Positions 21,705-32,200 of a stretch of DNA of 64,000 nucleotides are shown here, one piece after another. Source of the DNA: Platynereis dumerilii (lineage: Eukaryota > Annelida > Polychaeta > Phyllodocida > Nereididae). How positions within the stretch are numbered: position 1 is the stretch's first letter; every line of letters begins with the position of its first letter. Where the stretch lies: NCBI GenBank assembly GCA_026936325.1, contig JAPTHN010000001.1:78561380-78625379 (forward strand). Direction: 5' to 3'. Made by a program: the position numbers and the translations under genes. The notes under the pieces are model-generated. The model did not search any database. It worked only from the letters and a program-made list of their open reading frames with translations, and was not told where the DNA came from.

Positions 21705-22054
21705 GGGTAAAAATTAACAATTGACATTAAAAGTGAAATGATGATATTATAAAATGTGCCTATTGAGCTGTTGTCATTTTAAATTACGTCCCCTCATCTT
21801 GGTTCCCTGTTCTAGTTTTAGATTGTGTTTTCAGGTACGTCCACATGGAGGTTCGCTTAAAATGACCAGTTAATTTGAACAATGTTTGGCAATGTTACAA
21901 AAATGTTGACATTAATACAATGTGAAAATAAAATGTTTAAAAAAAAAGGAGAAATGTTCTTAAGTTGAATGTTGACAATACCAGATATCCTTATATGCCA
22001 TTCGTTGAAGAAATAATAAAATTGGTACAATGGGATCTTGTTATATTTATATAC

Positions 22055-22410
22055 TAATGCGGGCAATATGGAGTAAAACTTCATGCGAAACGAAAGCCAT
22101 GGCCATGGACTGATTAGAAGTGATCTCCTTTACCCTAGTCTGCTGTGTTAATGGTACTTTATACTTGTAAGTTTACACAATAATGAGGTTATGGTAGTTA
22201 CTGACACAATAATAAGTAGATGTAATCTATAATTGATGTTGTTGGTGAAATTGCATGATATGCTGCTTTCAGTTGCAGACTTGATTTACATTGTCATTGG
22301 CATCCTTTTATATACTTAATAATTGGGCAATGGTGGAGTAAACTTCCAGCGAAACGAAAACCATTGGCGAAATAGAAGTAATCTCCTCTACCCTCTGTCC
22401 TGCTACTATG
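22055..22410. repeat. Pair of direct repeats upstream of the LINE
   Basis: About 85-95 bp at 22055-22140 recurs at 22315-22410, sharing 'GGGCAAT', 'GGAGTAAA', 'GCGAAACGAAA', 'AGAAGT' and 'ATCTCCT' in order. The copies are about 260 bp apart. They could be monomers of a LINE 5' UTR or an independent small tandem. Confidence 0.6.
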
Positions 22411-22573
22411 ACAACTTTTTACATAGCGCTGTTACAATAATTGTTTTACCAGTAATAATTTGTTTATATTTATAATAATAATTTTTTTTACATCAAAATC
22501 GCTTAGTCATGCTGACTAAGCACATTCCACCCAAATAAAATTCTACAGAGAGTGTCATGACTCTAAATTTCAA

Positions 22574-25500
22574 ATGACACATAATTGTACTTTGAGTTGC
22601 GGTGATAGCAATAGTGATAATGATGAATCTCCCTTTATTTTTAAAAATTCACCATATTACCAGACTGCTGGTGCTGTAGATATTCTAAAAGAAAAGAAAA
22701 ATGTCTTTACCGTACTCAGTGTTAATTGTCAATCAATATATTCAAAAATCGATCAGATTAAAATATATCTAAACAATTTTGAACCTATAAAATTCAGTGC
22801 TATATGTCTGCAGGAAACATGGCTGACTGAGGGAGCTGACTTGTCACTGCTACAAATAGAGGGATACTCGTTGATTTCTAGAGTAGGCACATGTAGTGCT
22901 CATGGAGGAGTGGCTATTTATTTGAGAGATTGCTTTAAATATGAGATATTGAATATACGAGACAATCCAGATGTTTGGGATGGTGTTTTTGTAGAAATAC
23001 AATGTGACACAATTTACAATGTACACAAAAATAGAAAAATTATCATCTGCAATGTGTATAGGCCCCCACGAGATTTGATGGCAAACTATGAAACATTTAT
23101 CCATGATTTAGATGGTATTTTTTCTGCATTTAAAAGTAAAAACACAGACATTATTTTGACAGGAGACTTTAACATTGACCTCCTCAAATTAAATGACAGG
23201 AAAATCTATTGCGACTTTTTTGAAACGTTACTTTCAAATGGACTAATACCAAAGATAACTCTGCCAACAAGAATTTCGGATCATAATGCATCTCTTATTG
23301 ATAATTGCTTTGTGAAACCTTCCAACAGTCTTTCTGAAACAACTGCAGGTATTTTGCTTCAAAATTTCTCAGACCATCAACCATATTTTGTTGCTTTGGA
23401 CCATCTCACGATAAAAAAAGAGAGCAAACAGTTTGTAACTTTACAGACAAAATCGCATGAAGCATTGTCCAAATTAAAAGCAGAACTACTAGACACTTGT
23501 AATGTGGAAAATTTTCAGGTTGAGCTCGAAAATGATCCAAATATAGCTTACAATAAATTACATAACAACATAGTCACAGGTATAAACAAATGTATGCCAA
23601 CAAAGACTGTTAGGTTCAATATAAAGAAACACAAGAACACAAAGTGGATAACCAAAGGAATTGTAAACTCGATAAACTTTAGAGATAAGTTATATGCCAA
23701 GTTACGGTCAACTGCCATCACAAGTACATTATACAATACACTAAAAATCAACCTCACTACTTACAATAGAATACTGAAAAACAACATAAGAATTGCAAAA
23801 AAGATGTATTATGAATCATGCTTTAAAAAATTTAGAAATGATGCCAGAAATACATGGGAAACAATAAAGGGTATATTAAGCAAAGTCAAGGATAGAAGAA
23901 ACTTTCCAGATTATTTTGTTATTGATAACATGAAAGTCAATGACCCATGTGTTATAGCAGATAAATTCAATTCTTATTTCACAAATTTGGGTCCAGACCT
24001 AGCCTCACATATTGAATCTTATTCAAATAAATCATTTAAAGACTACCTAAATTCTCCAGTAAATGCCTCTTTCAAATTCGAAGTAACAAATGTAAATTCA
24101 GTAATCAAAGTTATTGATCAATTAAAATCTAAATCTAGTTGTGGAGTAGATGGATGTTCAAACATACTCTTGAAATCTATAAAAGAAGAAGTAGCAGATA
24201 TATTTACGGTGATAATAAACCAAAGTTTCAAAACCGGAATTTTCCCAGATAGATTAAAAATAGCGAAAGTGATACCATGCTATAAAAAGGATGAAGACTA
24301 TCTGCTAAAAAATTATCGTCCCATCTCCCTCTTGCCTAGTCTATCCAAAGTGTTAGAACGTGTAATGCACAATCAAATACAAAGTTTTTTTCAGCATCAT
24401 GATCTGTATTTCAAAAGTCAATACGGTTTCAGGGCCTCACATTCAACAGAATTAGCAGGCATAGAATCGATAGACAGAGTGATAAGTAAAATGGACAAAG
24501 GTGAAATCCCAATAAATATATACCTAGACCTGAGTAAGGCATTCGACACCTTGGACCATAAAATCTTGCTGCACAAACTTGGTTATTACGGATTTAATGA
24601 AAGAGCATTATCCTTGATGGAAAACTATTTAGAAGACAGAAAACAATATGTAGATTACAATGGCAATTATTCTAAATGCTTGACAGTACGTATGGGGGTA
24701 CCCCAAGGGTCTATACTTGGTCCATTATTATTTTTGATTTATATAAATGATATTATCTACTCAAGCACCCATTTTTATCCAATAGTATATGCAGACGATA
24801 CAACTCTTTCAGCCACATTAAACACATTTAAAAATAACAACAGTGATGATTTATGTGCTAATATAAACATCGAGCTAAGCAAAGTGTATTGTTGGTTGGA
24901 ACTAAATAAGCTCTCACTCAATCTAAAGAAAACAAAAGGCATGATATTCCACTCCACACACAAGAAACCAGAAATCCCTTCTGTACGAATAAATAATACA
25001 CAAATAGAATTTGTAGAGCATTTTAATTTCTTAGGTATTGAAATAGACAAGAATCTTACCTGGAATCAACATATAAGGAAAATCTCAACAAAAATAGCAA
25101 AAACAGTTGGTATGTTAAATAAACTAAAAAACTATATCCCAAGAAACACATTAGTCACATTATATAACTCCTTGATATTACCACATCTAACCTATGGCAT
25201 TCTCCTTTGGGGAACAAAAGCTAATAAATTAGCTAAACTACAGAAAAAAGCAATTAGAATCATCATTAATGCGAAATATAATTCCCACACTGAGCCATTT
25301 TTTAAACAGTTAAAAATTTTAAAAGTTGCAGATCTGAGCACATTGTATGGATTAAAGTTTGCATATCTTTATGAAAACAATTTGCTGCCAGCATATTTTA
25401 TCTCTTTGTGCAGACACCACTCAGACAGCCATGATATTCGCACACGACACCAAAACAACTTTCAAATTCCAATAATTAAACATGAATATGCTAAAAATGC

Positions 25501-25669
25501 TATCAAATACAAATTACCAATCATTTTTAATAACAGTCCAGCCTGTATAACAGAAAAAATTTACACCCACAGCAAAAGCGGCTTCACCAATTATGCCAAA
25601 GATAAATTGTTAAGTGGCTATAAAGAAGATTGTCTGATTCAAAACTGCTATGTATGTAATTCATCATAA
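22574..25669 (+). CDS. LINE endonuclease-reverse transcriptase
   Basis: A 1031-residue protein. The N-terminal apurinic-type endonuclease covers about residues 45-275, with QETW (80-83), VYRPP (151-155), GDFN (187-190) and SDHQP (266-270), the usual catalytic landmarks. The reverse transcriptase lies at about 520-800, with NYRPISLLP (580-588), LDLSKAFDTLDH, GVPQGSILGP (708-717) and YADD (739-742). A thumb and C-terminal part follow (HLTYGILLWG), ending CYVCNSS. The enzyme nicks target DNA and copies its own RNA there. The motif set fits the CR1/Rex/jockey group; the exact clade needs a tree. The first 15 or so codons overlap repeat-like sequence, so the true start could be a later ATG. Confidence 0.92.
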   Translation: MTHNCTLSCGDSNSDNDESPFIFKNSPYYQTAGAVDILKEKKNVFTVLSVNCQSIYSKIDQIKIYLNNFEPIKFSAICLQETWLTEGADLSLLQIEGYSLISRVGTCSAHGGVAIYLRDCFKYEILNIRDNPDVWDGVFVEIQCDTIYNVHKNRKIIICNVYRPPRDLMANYETFIHDLDGIFSAFKSKNTDIILTGDFNIDLLKLNDRKIYCDFFETLLSNGLIPKITLPTRISDHNASLIDNCFVKPSNSLSETTAGILLQNFSDHQPYFVALDHLTIKKESKQFVTLQTKSHEALSKLKAELLDTCNVENFQVELENDPNIAYNKLHNNIVTGINKCMPTKTVRFNIKKHKNTKWITKGIVNSINFRDKLYAKLRSTAITSTLYNTLKINLTTYNRILKNNIRIAKKMYYESCFKKFRNDARNTWETIKGILSKVKDRRNFPDYFVIDNMKVNDPCVIADKFNSYFTNLGPDLASHIESYSNKSFKDYLNSPVNASFKFEVTNVNSVIKVIDQLKSKSSCGVDGCSNILLKSIKEEVADIFTVIINQSFKTGIFPDRLKIAKVIPCYKKDEDYLLKNYRPISLLPSLSKVLERVMHNQIQSFFQHHDLYFKSQYGFRASHSTELAGIESIDRVISKMDKGEIPINIYLDLSKAFDTLDHKILLHKLGYYGFNERALSLMENYLEDRKQYVDYNGNYSKCLTVRMGVPQGSILGPLLFLIYINDIIYSSTHFYPIVYADDTTLSATLNTFKNNNSDDLCANINIELSKVYCWLELNKLSLNLKKTKGMIFHSTHKKPEIPSVRINNTQIEFVEHFNFLGIEIDKNLTWNQHIRKISTKIAKTVGMLNKLKNYIPRNTLVTLYNSLILPHLTYGILLWGTKANKLAKLQKKAIRIIINAKYNSHTEPFFKQLKILKVADLSTLYGLKFAYLYENNLLPAYFISLCRHHSDSHDIRTRHQNNFQIPIIKHEYAKNAIKYKLPIIFNNSPACITEKIYTHSKSGFTNYAKDKLLSGYKEDCLIQNCYVCNSS

Positions 25670-25707
25670 AAATTCAAAACTGCCATGTATGTAATTCATC
25701 ATAAAAA
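25637..25707 (+). repeat. Short tandem duplication at the end of the LINE ORF
   Basis: 'TTCAAAACTGC' followed by 'ATGTATGTAATTCATCAT' occurs twice in a row, the first copy inside the last codons of the ORF and the second just after the stop. The second copy would extend nothing, because the stop lies in the first. Confidence 0.85.
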
Positions 25708-26082
25708 ATTTAAAAAAAACATTATAAGAAAATTAAAATTAAAAAATAAAAAAAATAAATAAATAATAATGACTAAATGAGAATAATAATAAAATAAAGA
25801 TATTTTTAGTGTATTCACACTCATATTATAAAAACCATGTGCTCACAAATTTCCAAATTTTCCATTTTGTATTTTTCTGTGTATATTGTTGTTTCAAGCT
25901 GATAAACATCCATTTGTATATATTTACAACATATCTATATATATTAAAAGTCATTGTACAAGGTGGTTTCCCACAAGCGATCAATTCTGGTCTTGGGGAA
26001 TCTCCTCCACTTCTTATATATTTGTATATATTTCAAAAAATCGTGGAAATAAATAATCAATCAATCAATCAATCAATCAATC

Positions 26083-26315
26083 TTGGACCTGGCTTGTTGA
26101 CTCCAAATTTCAAGTAACATATAATTCACAGTAAGTCGCACAGCATCGCTTGGACCTGGCTTATTGACTCTAAATTTCAAATAATAACATATAATTGTAC
26201 AAGGAGTCGCACAGCATCGCTTGGACCTGGCTTATTGACTCTAAATTTCAAATAATATAAAATTGTACACAGAGTCGCACAGTATCGCTTGGACCTGGCT
26301 TATTGACTCTAAATG
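26083..26315. repeat. Minisatellite of 67-71 bp units abutting the LINE tail
   Basis: Units start TTGGACCTGGCTT at 26083, 26150, 26221 and 26289; the last is partial. Each continues with 'GACTCTAAATTTCAA' and, in full units, 'GAGTCGCACAG'-like segments. A further partial unit, starting GACTCTAAATTTCAAAT, lies at the other end of the LINE (22560 on). Confidence 0.88.
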
Positions 26316-27588
26316 TGGGTTAAAACGTGGTTTTACACCCCTAATTTATGCACTAGATGCTACTTCACTGCGTACGGCTTATGTTAACTGCGCACGGCTT
26401 ATGTTAACCTAATTTGTAAGTGCAGTAAATACAATTTTAAGTGAGCTTCTTGAATCTCAAAGAATGACTAATGAAAATGACTTCATGTCTAAAAAAAAAA
26501 TGTGCATGCAGAGATGCGTATGTAGACCTCAGCTGCTCTATTAGGAAGCACCAAAACTGAGTCTTGTTACATAAAAATAATACAATATCAATACAATAAG
26601 ATACATAAATGAGGCCTAGCCCTGTAAAATTACTCGATCTTAGAAAAAACATATTATAAATGATAAATCTGCATAATGACAATTACTTTCAACGAAATGA
26701 CAATCTCCTAGCAGCAAAATGTTTGTCACAGCCAGGTTTGGTTGGGACATCAAATGGTCATTTAAATTTGGCTGATGAGACGTCATTCATCAGACCTAGG
26801 GTTATCAATCTTATTATGTTAACCTTTACATCACATAAAATTGATATCAATCTCTGAATGTTAACCTTTACATCACTTAAAATTGATAAGACCACCCATT
26901 TCTCGCCCGTACCTGGAATTTCTTTTTGTGCGTAAGACAGGATCTCGTTGAGTTGGTCCTCGTTGAGCAGATCTGACGATGGAATGACTCGACTTGGGAG
27001 TGATACTGCTCGGCGGCCAATTCGAGCTCAGCAATGTATCTGTCCAAGTCAGTAATGATTCTGATTATCGATATATGATTGACGAGATGGGCAGGAGACC
27101 GAGTATCGACGCCGGGTGGTCTCCTCTGATGGCTTGTGTCTCAAGGTCAATAGCTAGACCCTTGCGTTTAAGTGACTGGATTGAATCCATCGTGCTGTCG
27201 TTGATTCCTTCGTAAAGATGTTGTTATAGATTCGCTTCTTCAAATTTTCCTTTTCATATCAAATTTTCGTTTCCCAAGTTCTCCTCCAATTTAGGCTGCC
27301 TGCAAGCATCCTGGTGACACAGGAGCCATGTTGTACTGATTTAGATAATAAGTTCGAAATCTTGAAGCCCATGTGTTTGGTAAATGGTATCTGCGTGCCT
27401 AATACTTTCAGCTAATGTAGATCTTGTGGTATATCCAGAAATGTGTACGGTAAAAGTTTCGATTTCAAAATATCCGCATAAAAAAAAAAAAATTTTTGGC
27501 TTGTGTTATATCCAATATGTATTCACTCTTACTGCTCCAGTAGTTTCACAAAAAGTTGACTCTGTTCAATTCACTCAGGGTACACCAT
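26316..27588 (-). other. Interior of the 13 kb LTR element with a coding-like remnant
   Basis: 26316-26880 is AT-rich without genes; an 11 bp 'CTTATGTTAAC' phrase and a TTAACCTTTACATCAC phrase are each repeated. About 26890-27190 on the minus strand is less AT-rich and coding-like, beginning MDSIQSLKRKGLAIDLETQ. Its position just inside the presumed 5' LTR suggests a gag-like remnant of the element. No domain can be named. Confidence 0.4.
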
Positions 27589-28533
27589 TGTGAGCTCCAG
27601 GTGTCTACTGGTTGACAGAGACAATCATAGATTAATAGTCACAATTGATAGACTAATTAATCAGTCCTCAATTAAAACAGCTTCCCAAATGTGTACTCGT
27701 ATCACTGCAATTGAGGGAGCTCAGCTAGCCAAGGGAATGGCTATCACCATTCTAATAATTCCAGACCAGTTATACTGGGATTTCAAGATGCTAGTTTGTA
27801 TATGGTAATAATTACAAACAAGATAGTTACGGTTCACAGATAGACTAAAAGAATAGATGATTTATTGAAGGTGACAGAAGGTTATATAGTAATATGAACA
27901 AACAGGTAATTGGTGGATGGCAATAGCCAATAGGAAGACAGTATTAAGACAATGGGACTGTGCCCTTATCCATTGTATAAACATTATGTGGGTTCAGTGA
28001 TTCTGGACTCAAGGTTTCATAACCAGAAAGGTGCTAATTGTTAAAGTGCAATTAACTTCCCTTAGATAATTGTTATAGTCTTTTATCCCCCCAATTTATC
28101 TTAATTCCCAATAGAAAGAATGCTGGATCACAGAGAATTGTCAGATGCCTTGGTTGGCAAGGCCTTTGTGTTGGGGCTTAAAGATAGCCCCAGCATGATA
28201 AATGGTACAACAATATAGAGGATTAAAATTAGGGCCCTTTGTGTAACTTGCTGTCACAAAGGGCAAGCCATGTGTGAATGGACTTTAATTATATGGTCTC
28301 TTAAATGTGGACAATTCTCTGGACTGGCAAACTTGTATAATGCATTAAATGCATGAAAATTAATCTTGGCCAAAATGTACCAACTTACATGTAGTAAAGA
28401 ATTATTACCCAACTTTTGGATCCAAGCCTCACTGATCAAGGTAAATACATAGAAATGCTGTAGGGAAGCTCTAACAAATAGATCTAAGGAATACACCTAA
28501 TATAATACACATAATTGCATGTCTGATTTTACA
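27589..28533 (-). repeat. 945 bp LTR, right (5' LTR in the inferred sense)
   Basis: TG at 27589 to CA at 28533, followed by GCAT. It lies about 700 bp from the end of the envelope-like region of the neighbouring gypsy-like element. It could therefore be mistaken for that element's 3' LTR, but the shared GCAT and the inner TGG argue that it belongs with 15464-16408. Confidence 0.85.
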
Positions 28534-28537
28534 GCAT

Positions 28538-29233
28538 GATCAAAGAGACATTCCCGCAAATTATGTGACAACACAGCATTAATGTAGTTTTAAATAATCA
28601 TATGAAAGTTTTCAATAAAACAGGTAAGGAGCTCTCAACCAATGAGGTGGCTGCAAACAGTGTGTAAGAAAAGGCACATGATATATAATTAAGATAATGC
28701 AATTGATTACATGGGCAAGTAATGCAAAATGGATATAATCAGTGGTTTGTAAATAACACTGGATCACAGCAAAAATGCTGATCGTTAGAACTTCATAATG
28801 AAGGGGCAAAAAGGTGTTCTGAATTAATTAGAGAGAAGAATAACAAATCACGGCAAAATTGATGTAGCATCATGCTGATCAGCTCCCCGAGATCAAAATG
28901 AATCACATCAATAAAATAAGAAGATCACTCTGCAACTGGGTACAAGCATTTAAGAACGCTTAGAAAAGAAAGCGTCATATGGTATAATATATATATATGT
29001 GTAATTCAAAGCTCACCCGTACAACGAACTAACAAGGTGTGATTCGTCACAGCTTGACTGAGTGTAAGGACATACAAGTATGGTAATCGGAAAAGGTACA
29101 TGCAAAAATGTGCATTCATGCAATGGAAAAAGAGAATGCAGTATTGTGATGCAACTATAGCATGCAAAAGTATTCAACAAAAGGCAATGCAAAAAGAATG
29201 TAAATATAAGCATGTCCATGCATCAAAGGAAAA
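28538..29233. other. Non-coding stretch downstream of the env-like region
   Basis: AT-rich with no gene seen. It includes a short (TA)n/TATG run at about 28987-29000. In element sense this follows the envelope-like region and would be its 3' untranslated part. Confidence 0.5.
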
Positions 29234-32200
29234 TCAGACGCTAGTACTGGTATCGTTAGGAGAGGGGGGTGGTGGAGCAGGAGGGGGGAAAGATGGGCGG
29301 AGCATCAGTGACGTGGGACGAGTGGGGCGTTGTTCTGGCACGATATCGACTACTGAGCGATTAGGGGGGGTATCAACTCGGGTACCCATGCGGGGGGCAG
29401 AGGGTTGCCGGGGTGAACTAGACCGGCGAGGCGGGGTAATCCGTCTCGGTGGGGTGGTTCGGCTGGGGATCCGACTAGGTGGGGTAGTCCGCCTGGAAGA
29501 GGCTATACCCGAAGTGGTGGCATAAGGTGCAATCTGCACCGAATGTGTAGTATCTGGTTCCATAACATTGGTGGACCGAAATTCCATCTCTCTCTGACGA
29601 AGTTCTCTAATTAGAGCTGAATAAGGATTAAGCTCCTGGGAATTGACAACTTCTTGCATATTATGGCCCAGTTTATAAAGGTGGACTGAATCGGATGCCA
29701 GCATAGTCACCGCAAAGTGTCCTTGCATAATCTGTTGTAACTTTTTCTGTTTATATAAGGGAACATTAATAAGTCTAGGGAGTTCCACGTTAAGTGAGTC
29801 AATCCGCAAAGAACACAATGCAGTATCCCAATTGGGCTTGAGTATACTGTATAAAAGTAGGCGCTGGTGGCCACTATTCAATTCCATGAATATTTCGATC
29901 TGGGGAAATTTGCGGGTTTCAGGTGAGCGATGTACCACTCTGAAATCCCTGCAACACTTATGGAAACAACGCTTAGCCAAATTTACGACCATGTAGAAAA
30001 CACAGATAGTAAGGAGGTGAAGGGTAGTAATATGTATAAGACTGACAGGACTAAGAGAAACGGGGTAAAGTACATAATTCACTGAATCACAGTTCAGTGG
30101 ACGGCCAGGGAGGACAAGGTTAGCATGGGATGGTTTAAAATGGAAAGCCATAACCATGGAGGAAAGTAGGCCACTAAGATATCTACCACGACAATACATA
30201 AATATTACCAAAATCAAAGACAAATACCCAGCCAAGGAACCGATGAAGGCAAAGCCACGGATCCAATGGCGAAGGCTGAACCATGCTGAAAGATAAAAGG
30301 AAGCTTCCAGCTCGGCCCACTTTAGGAGAAAATCGTCACCCTTTTGTTGGATAAGGCGACTAAGTTCTTTAAGCTTAATAATGCCATGCGTCATATTAGC
30401 CAGGGAAGTATTTGCAATTCTGGCAGCTACTGCGAACTTTGGCAAAGTGAAATTTGGCATGCCATAGGATTCATATGGCGGGAGTCCTGAGAAATTGAGT
30501 TCTCTTTCAAAGGAATGCATCGCAATGGCATTAATGGTATAATTAATTAAGAAAGGTTTATATTGGTTATTTTCGGATGCGGGACAACCCGTTATACGTC
30601 TTGGGATAAAACCTGAAGGGGAAGAGAATTCACAAAAGCAGAATTGGCCTCTCTGAAGTACAGCATAAAGACTACCAGGAACCGGACGTGCCACACGGTC
30701 ATTTGAGCAACGTCGAGTCCATGGGAGTGATAAGCCGGTGACCAAAAGCTGGTTTCCTGCGTCTATGACGCGAGGGGCCGCTCTAAAAGGTTCAAAGAAG
30801 TAATCGACCTGACAAAGGTCTGAAATGACTTCTGCAGTAGCGTTAGTGTATATAGCTGTGTTGCATGATAGCTGTGAGCTATCAATTTGAATTGTTGATT
30901 CGGTACAGAGAAATTGATCATCAATATTAAGGCATTCCTGGAGCTCTTCAAGACTCAGTTCCAAGAAGGAGTCGTGTAGCACACCTAGGAATGGTTTGGG
31001 AATAGAAATACGGATGTAATCATGATTAGATTCACGGTCTTGGAAGGCAGGAGTGGCTACCACAGGCACATGGAGTGACTCTGTGTGATACAATGTATAA
31101 GGTTGCGAATTCTTAGGTTGGATTGGCCAAAGGAGTTGTAGTAAGAAACCATTTCGAGTTGGAATAAAGATTGGTTGAGATTTCTGATAGATATGTGCCA
31201 AATCTGTGAAAGCCAATTTATAACTATTGTGCCAGGAATATAACACTGCTGACACCTTATGTACCAATTGATGGACATAAGTAGCTGGTAGTACGTGTGG
31301 TGAAATTTTACCTGCAGCTAGTTCGTGGAAGGCTGTGATTAATTTATCAGCTTCATTCAAAAGGATGTGATGCTGTTGTATTTGTTGGGACCAAAGCCTA
31401 AGGTACTTTGAGGTCAAAAGGCTAAGAATTCTAGTAGCTTGAATCTTACGTTGTAAGGTGTTTACAGCATTACTAACTACAGCAAATTGTGCAATAATTT
31501 CCTGATTAGTTTCATTTAAGAGCGTGTGAAGTAATCTAATATTCCTGGAGGTATTTGTAAATGTACTAGCTATGACGTCGATAGTAAGGACGAGATCTGA
31601 TCGCATTTCAAGAAATGCATCTCTCATAAGGTTTTGACGCGCAGACATGGACTCAATTGTATTAACAAAAATCTGATCTCGCTGTCGTCTAATATTGGCG
31701 GACATACCTGCTCCGGCCTGTGGGATAGTAACAGAAAGCCAGAAAGCAGTATTGTCTTCCGATTTCCAGTCCTGAGTATTAATATTAACACGAAAGGTTT
31801 CATTAGTAGACTGCATAAGCTGTTTAGTTGAATTAGACGTATCGTCTGTATCAGGTAAGGAAAGGGGGTCTCGAGGTGTAGGCAGTCGACCCGCTCTTTT
31901 GGGCCGGCTAGGGGGAGGGTATTGCTCAAAGAAGGGGGGCATAGTAGGCAGGGGGGAATATGAGAATGTAGCAGACTCGGCATGCAAGTTCGGGTCCTCC
32001 CTCTTAGCATGGTGATGTAACGCTGAAAGAGGAGGGGGGGCCACGGGGGTAGAATGCGTTGGAGAGGGTGGTCGATATTCTTCGAAATTTTGTTGAGTAA
32101 AAATAGTAGAGATGTGGGCGAGTTTAGATTTTAGTGCCGTTTTATAAGAATCAACTTTATCAATAGTATTCTTTAAAAGTGGGGCAAAGTCTGAACAAAT

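Larger units (their letters stand above)
22558..26082 (+). mobile_element. CR1/jockey-type LINE with AATC tail
   Basis: One full coding ORF (22574-25669), an A-rich 3' UTR and a tail of seven AATC repeats (26055-26082) mark a non-LTR retrotransposon on the plus strand. The 5' end is uncertain because the sequence around the ORF start resembles the host minisatellite found just beyond the tail. The ORF is uninterrupted over 1031 codons, which suggests a recent insertion. A short duplication lies at the end of the ORF (25637-25707). Confidence 0.88.
15464..28533 (-). mobile_element. 13 kb LTR element carrying nested insertions
   Basis: Two 945 bp LTRs bound this element, both starting TGTGAGCTCC and ending GATTTTACA. 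The 4 bp GCAT occurs at 15460-15463 and 28534-28537, consistent with a target duplication. The LTRs differ at about six positions, so the insertion is fairly recent. Minus-strand sense is suggested by a TGG one base inside the right LTR (TGGTGTACCC), a G-rich run inside the left LTR read on the minus strand (TGGGGCAGGG), and coding-like sequence at about 27190-26890 (-). Most of the interior shows no retroelement genes and looks broken or replaced. It holds a SINE, satellites and a LINE. Confidence 0.8.

Noticed and set aside
27589-28533. This LTR as the 3' LTR of the long gypsy-like element
   Set aside because: Its partner at 15464-16408 shares the flanking GCAT and equal length, a TGG lies one base inside its left edge, and no third copy is seen near 47-49 kb. 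Not fully excluded.
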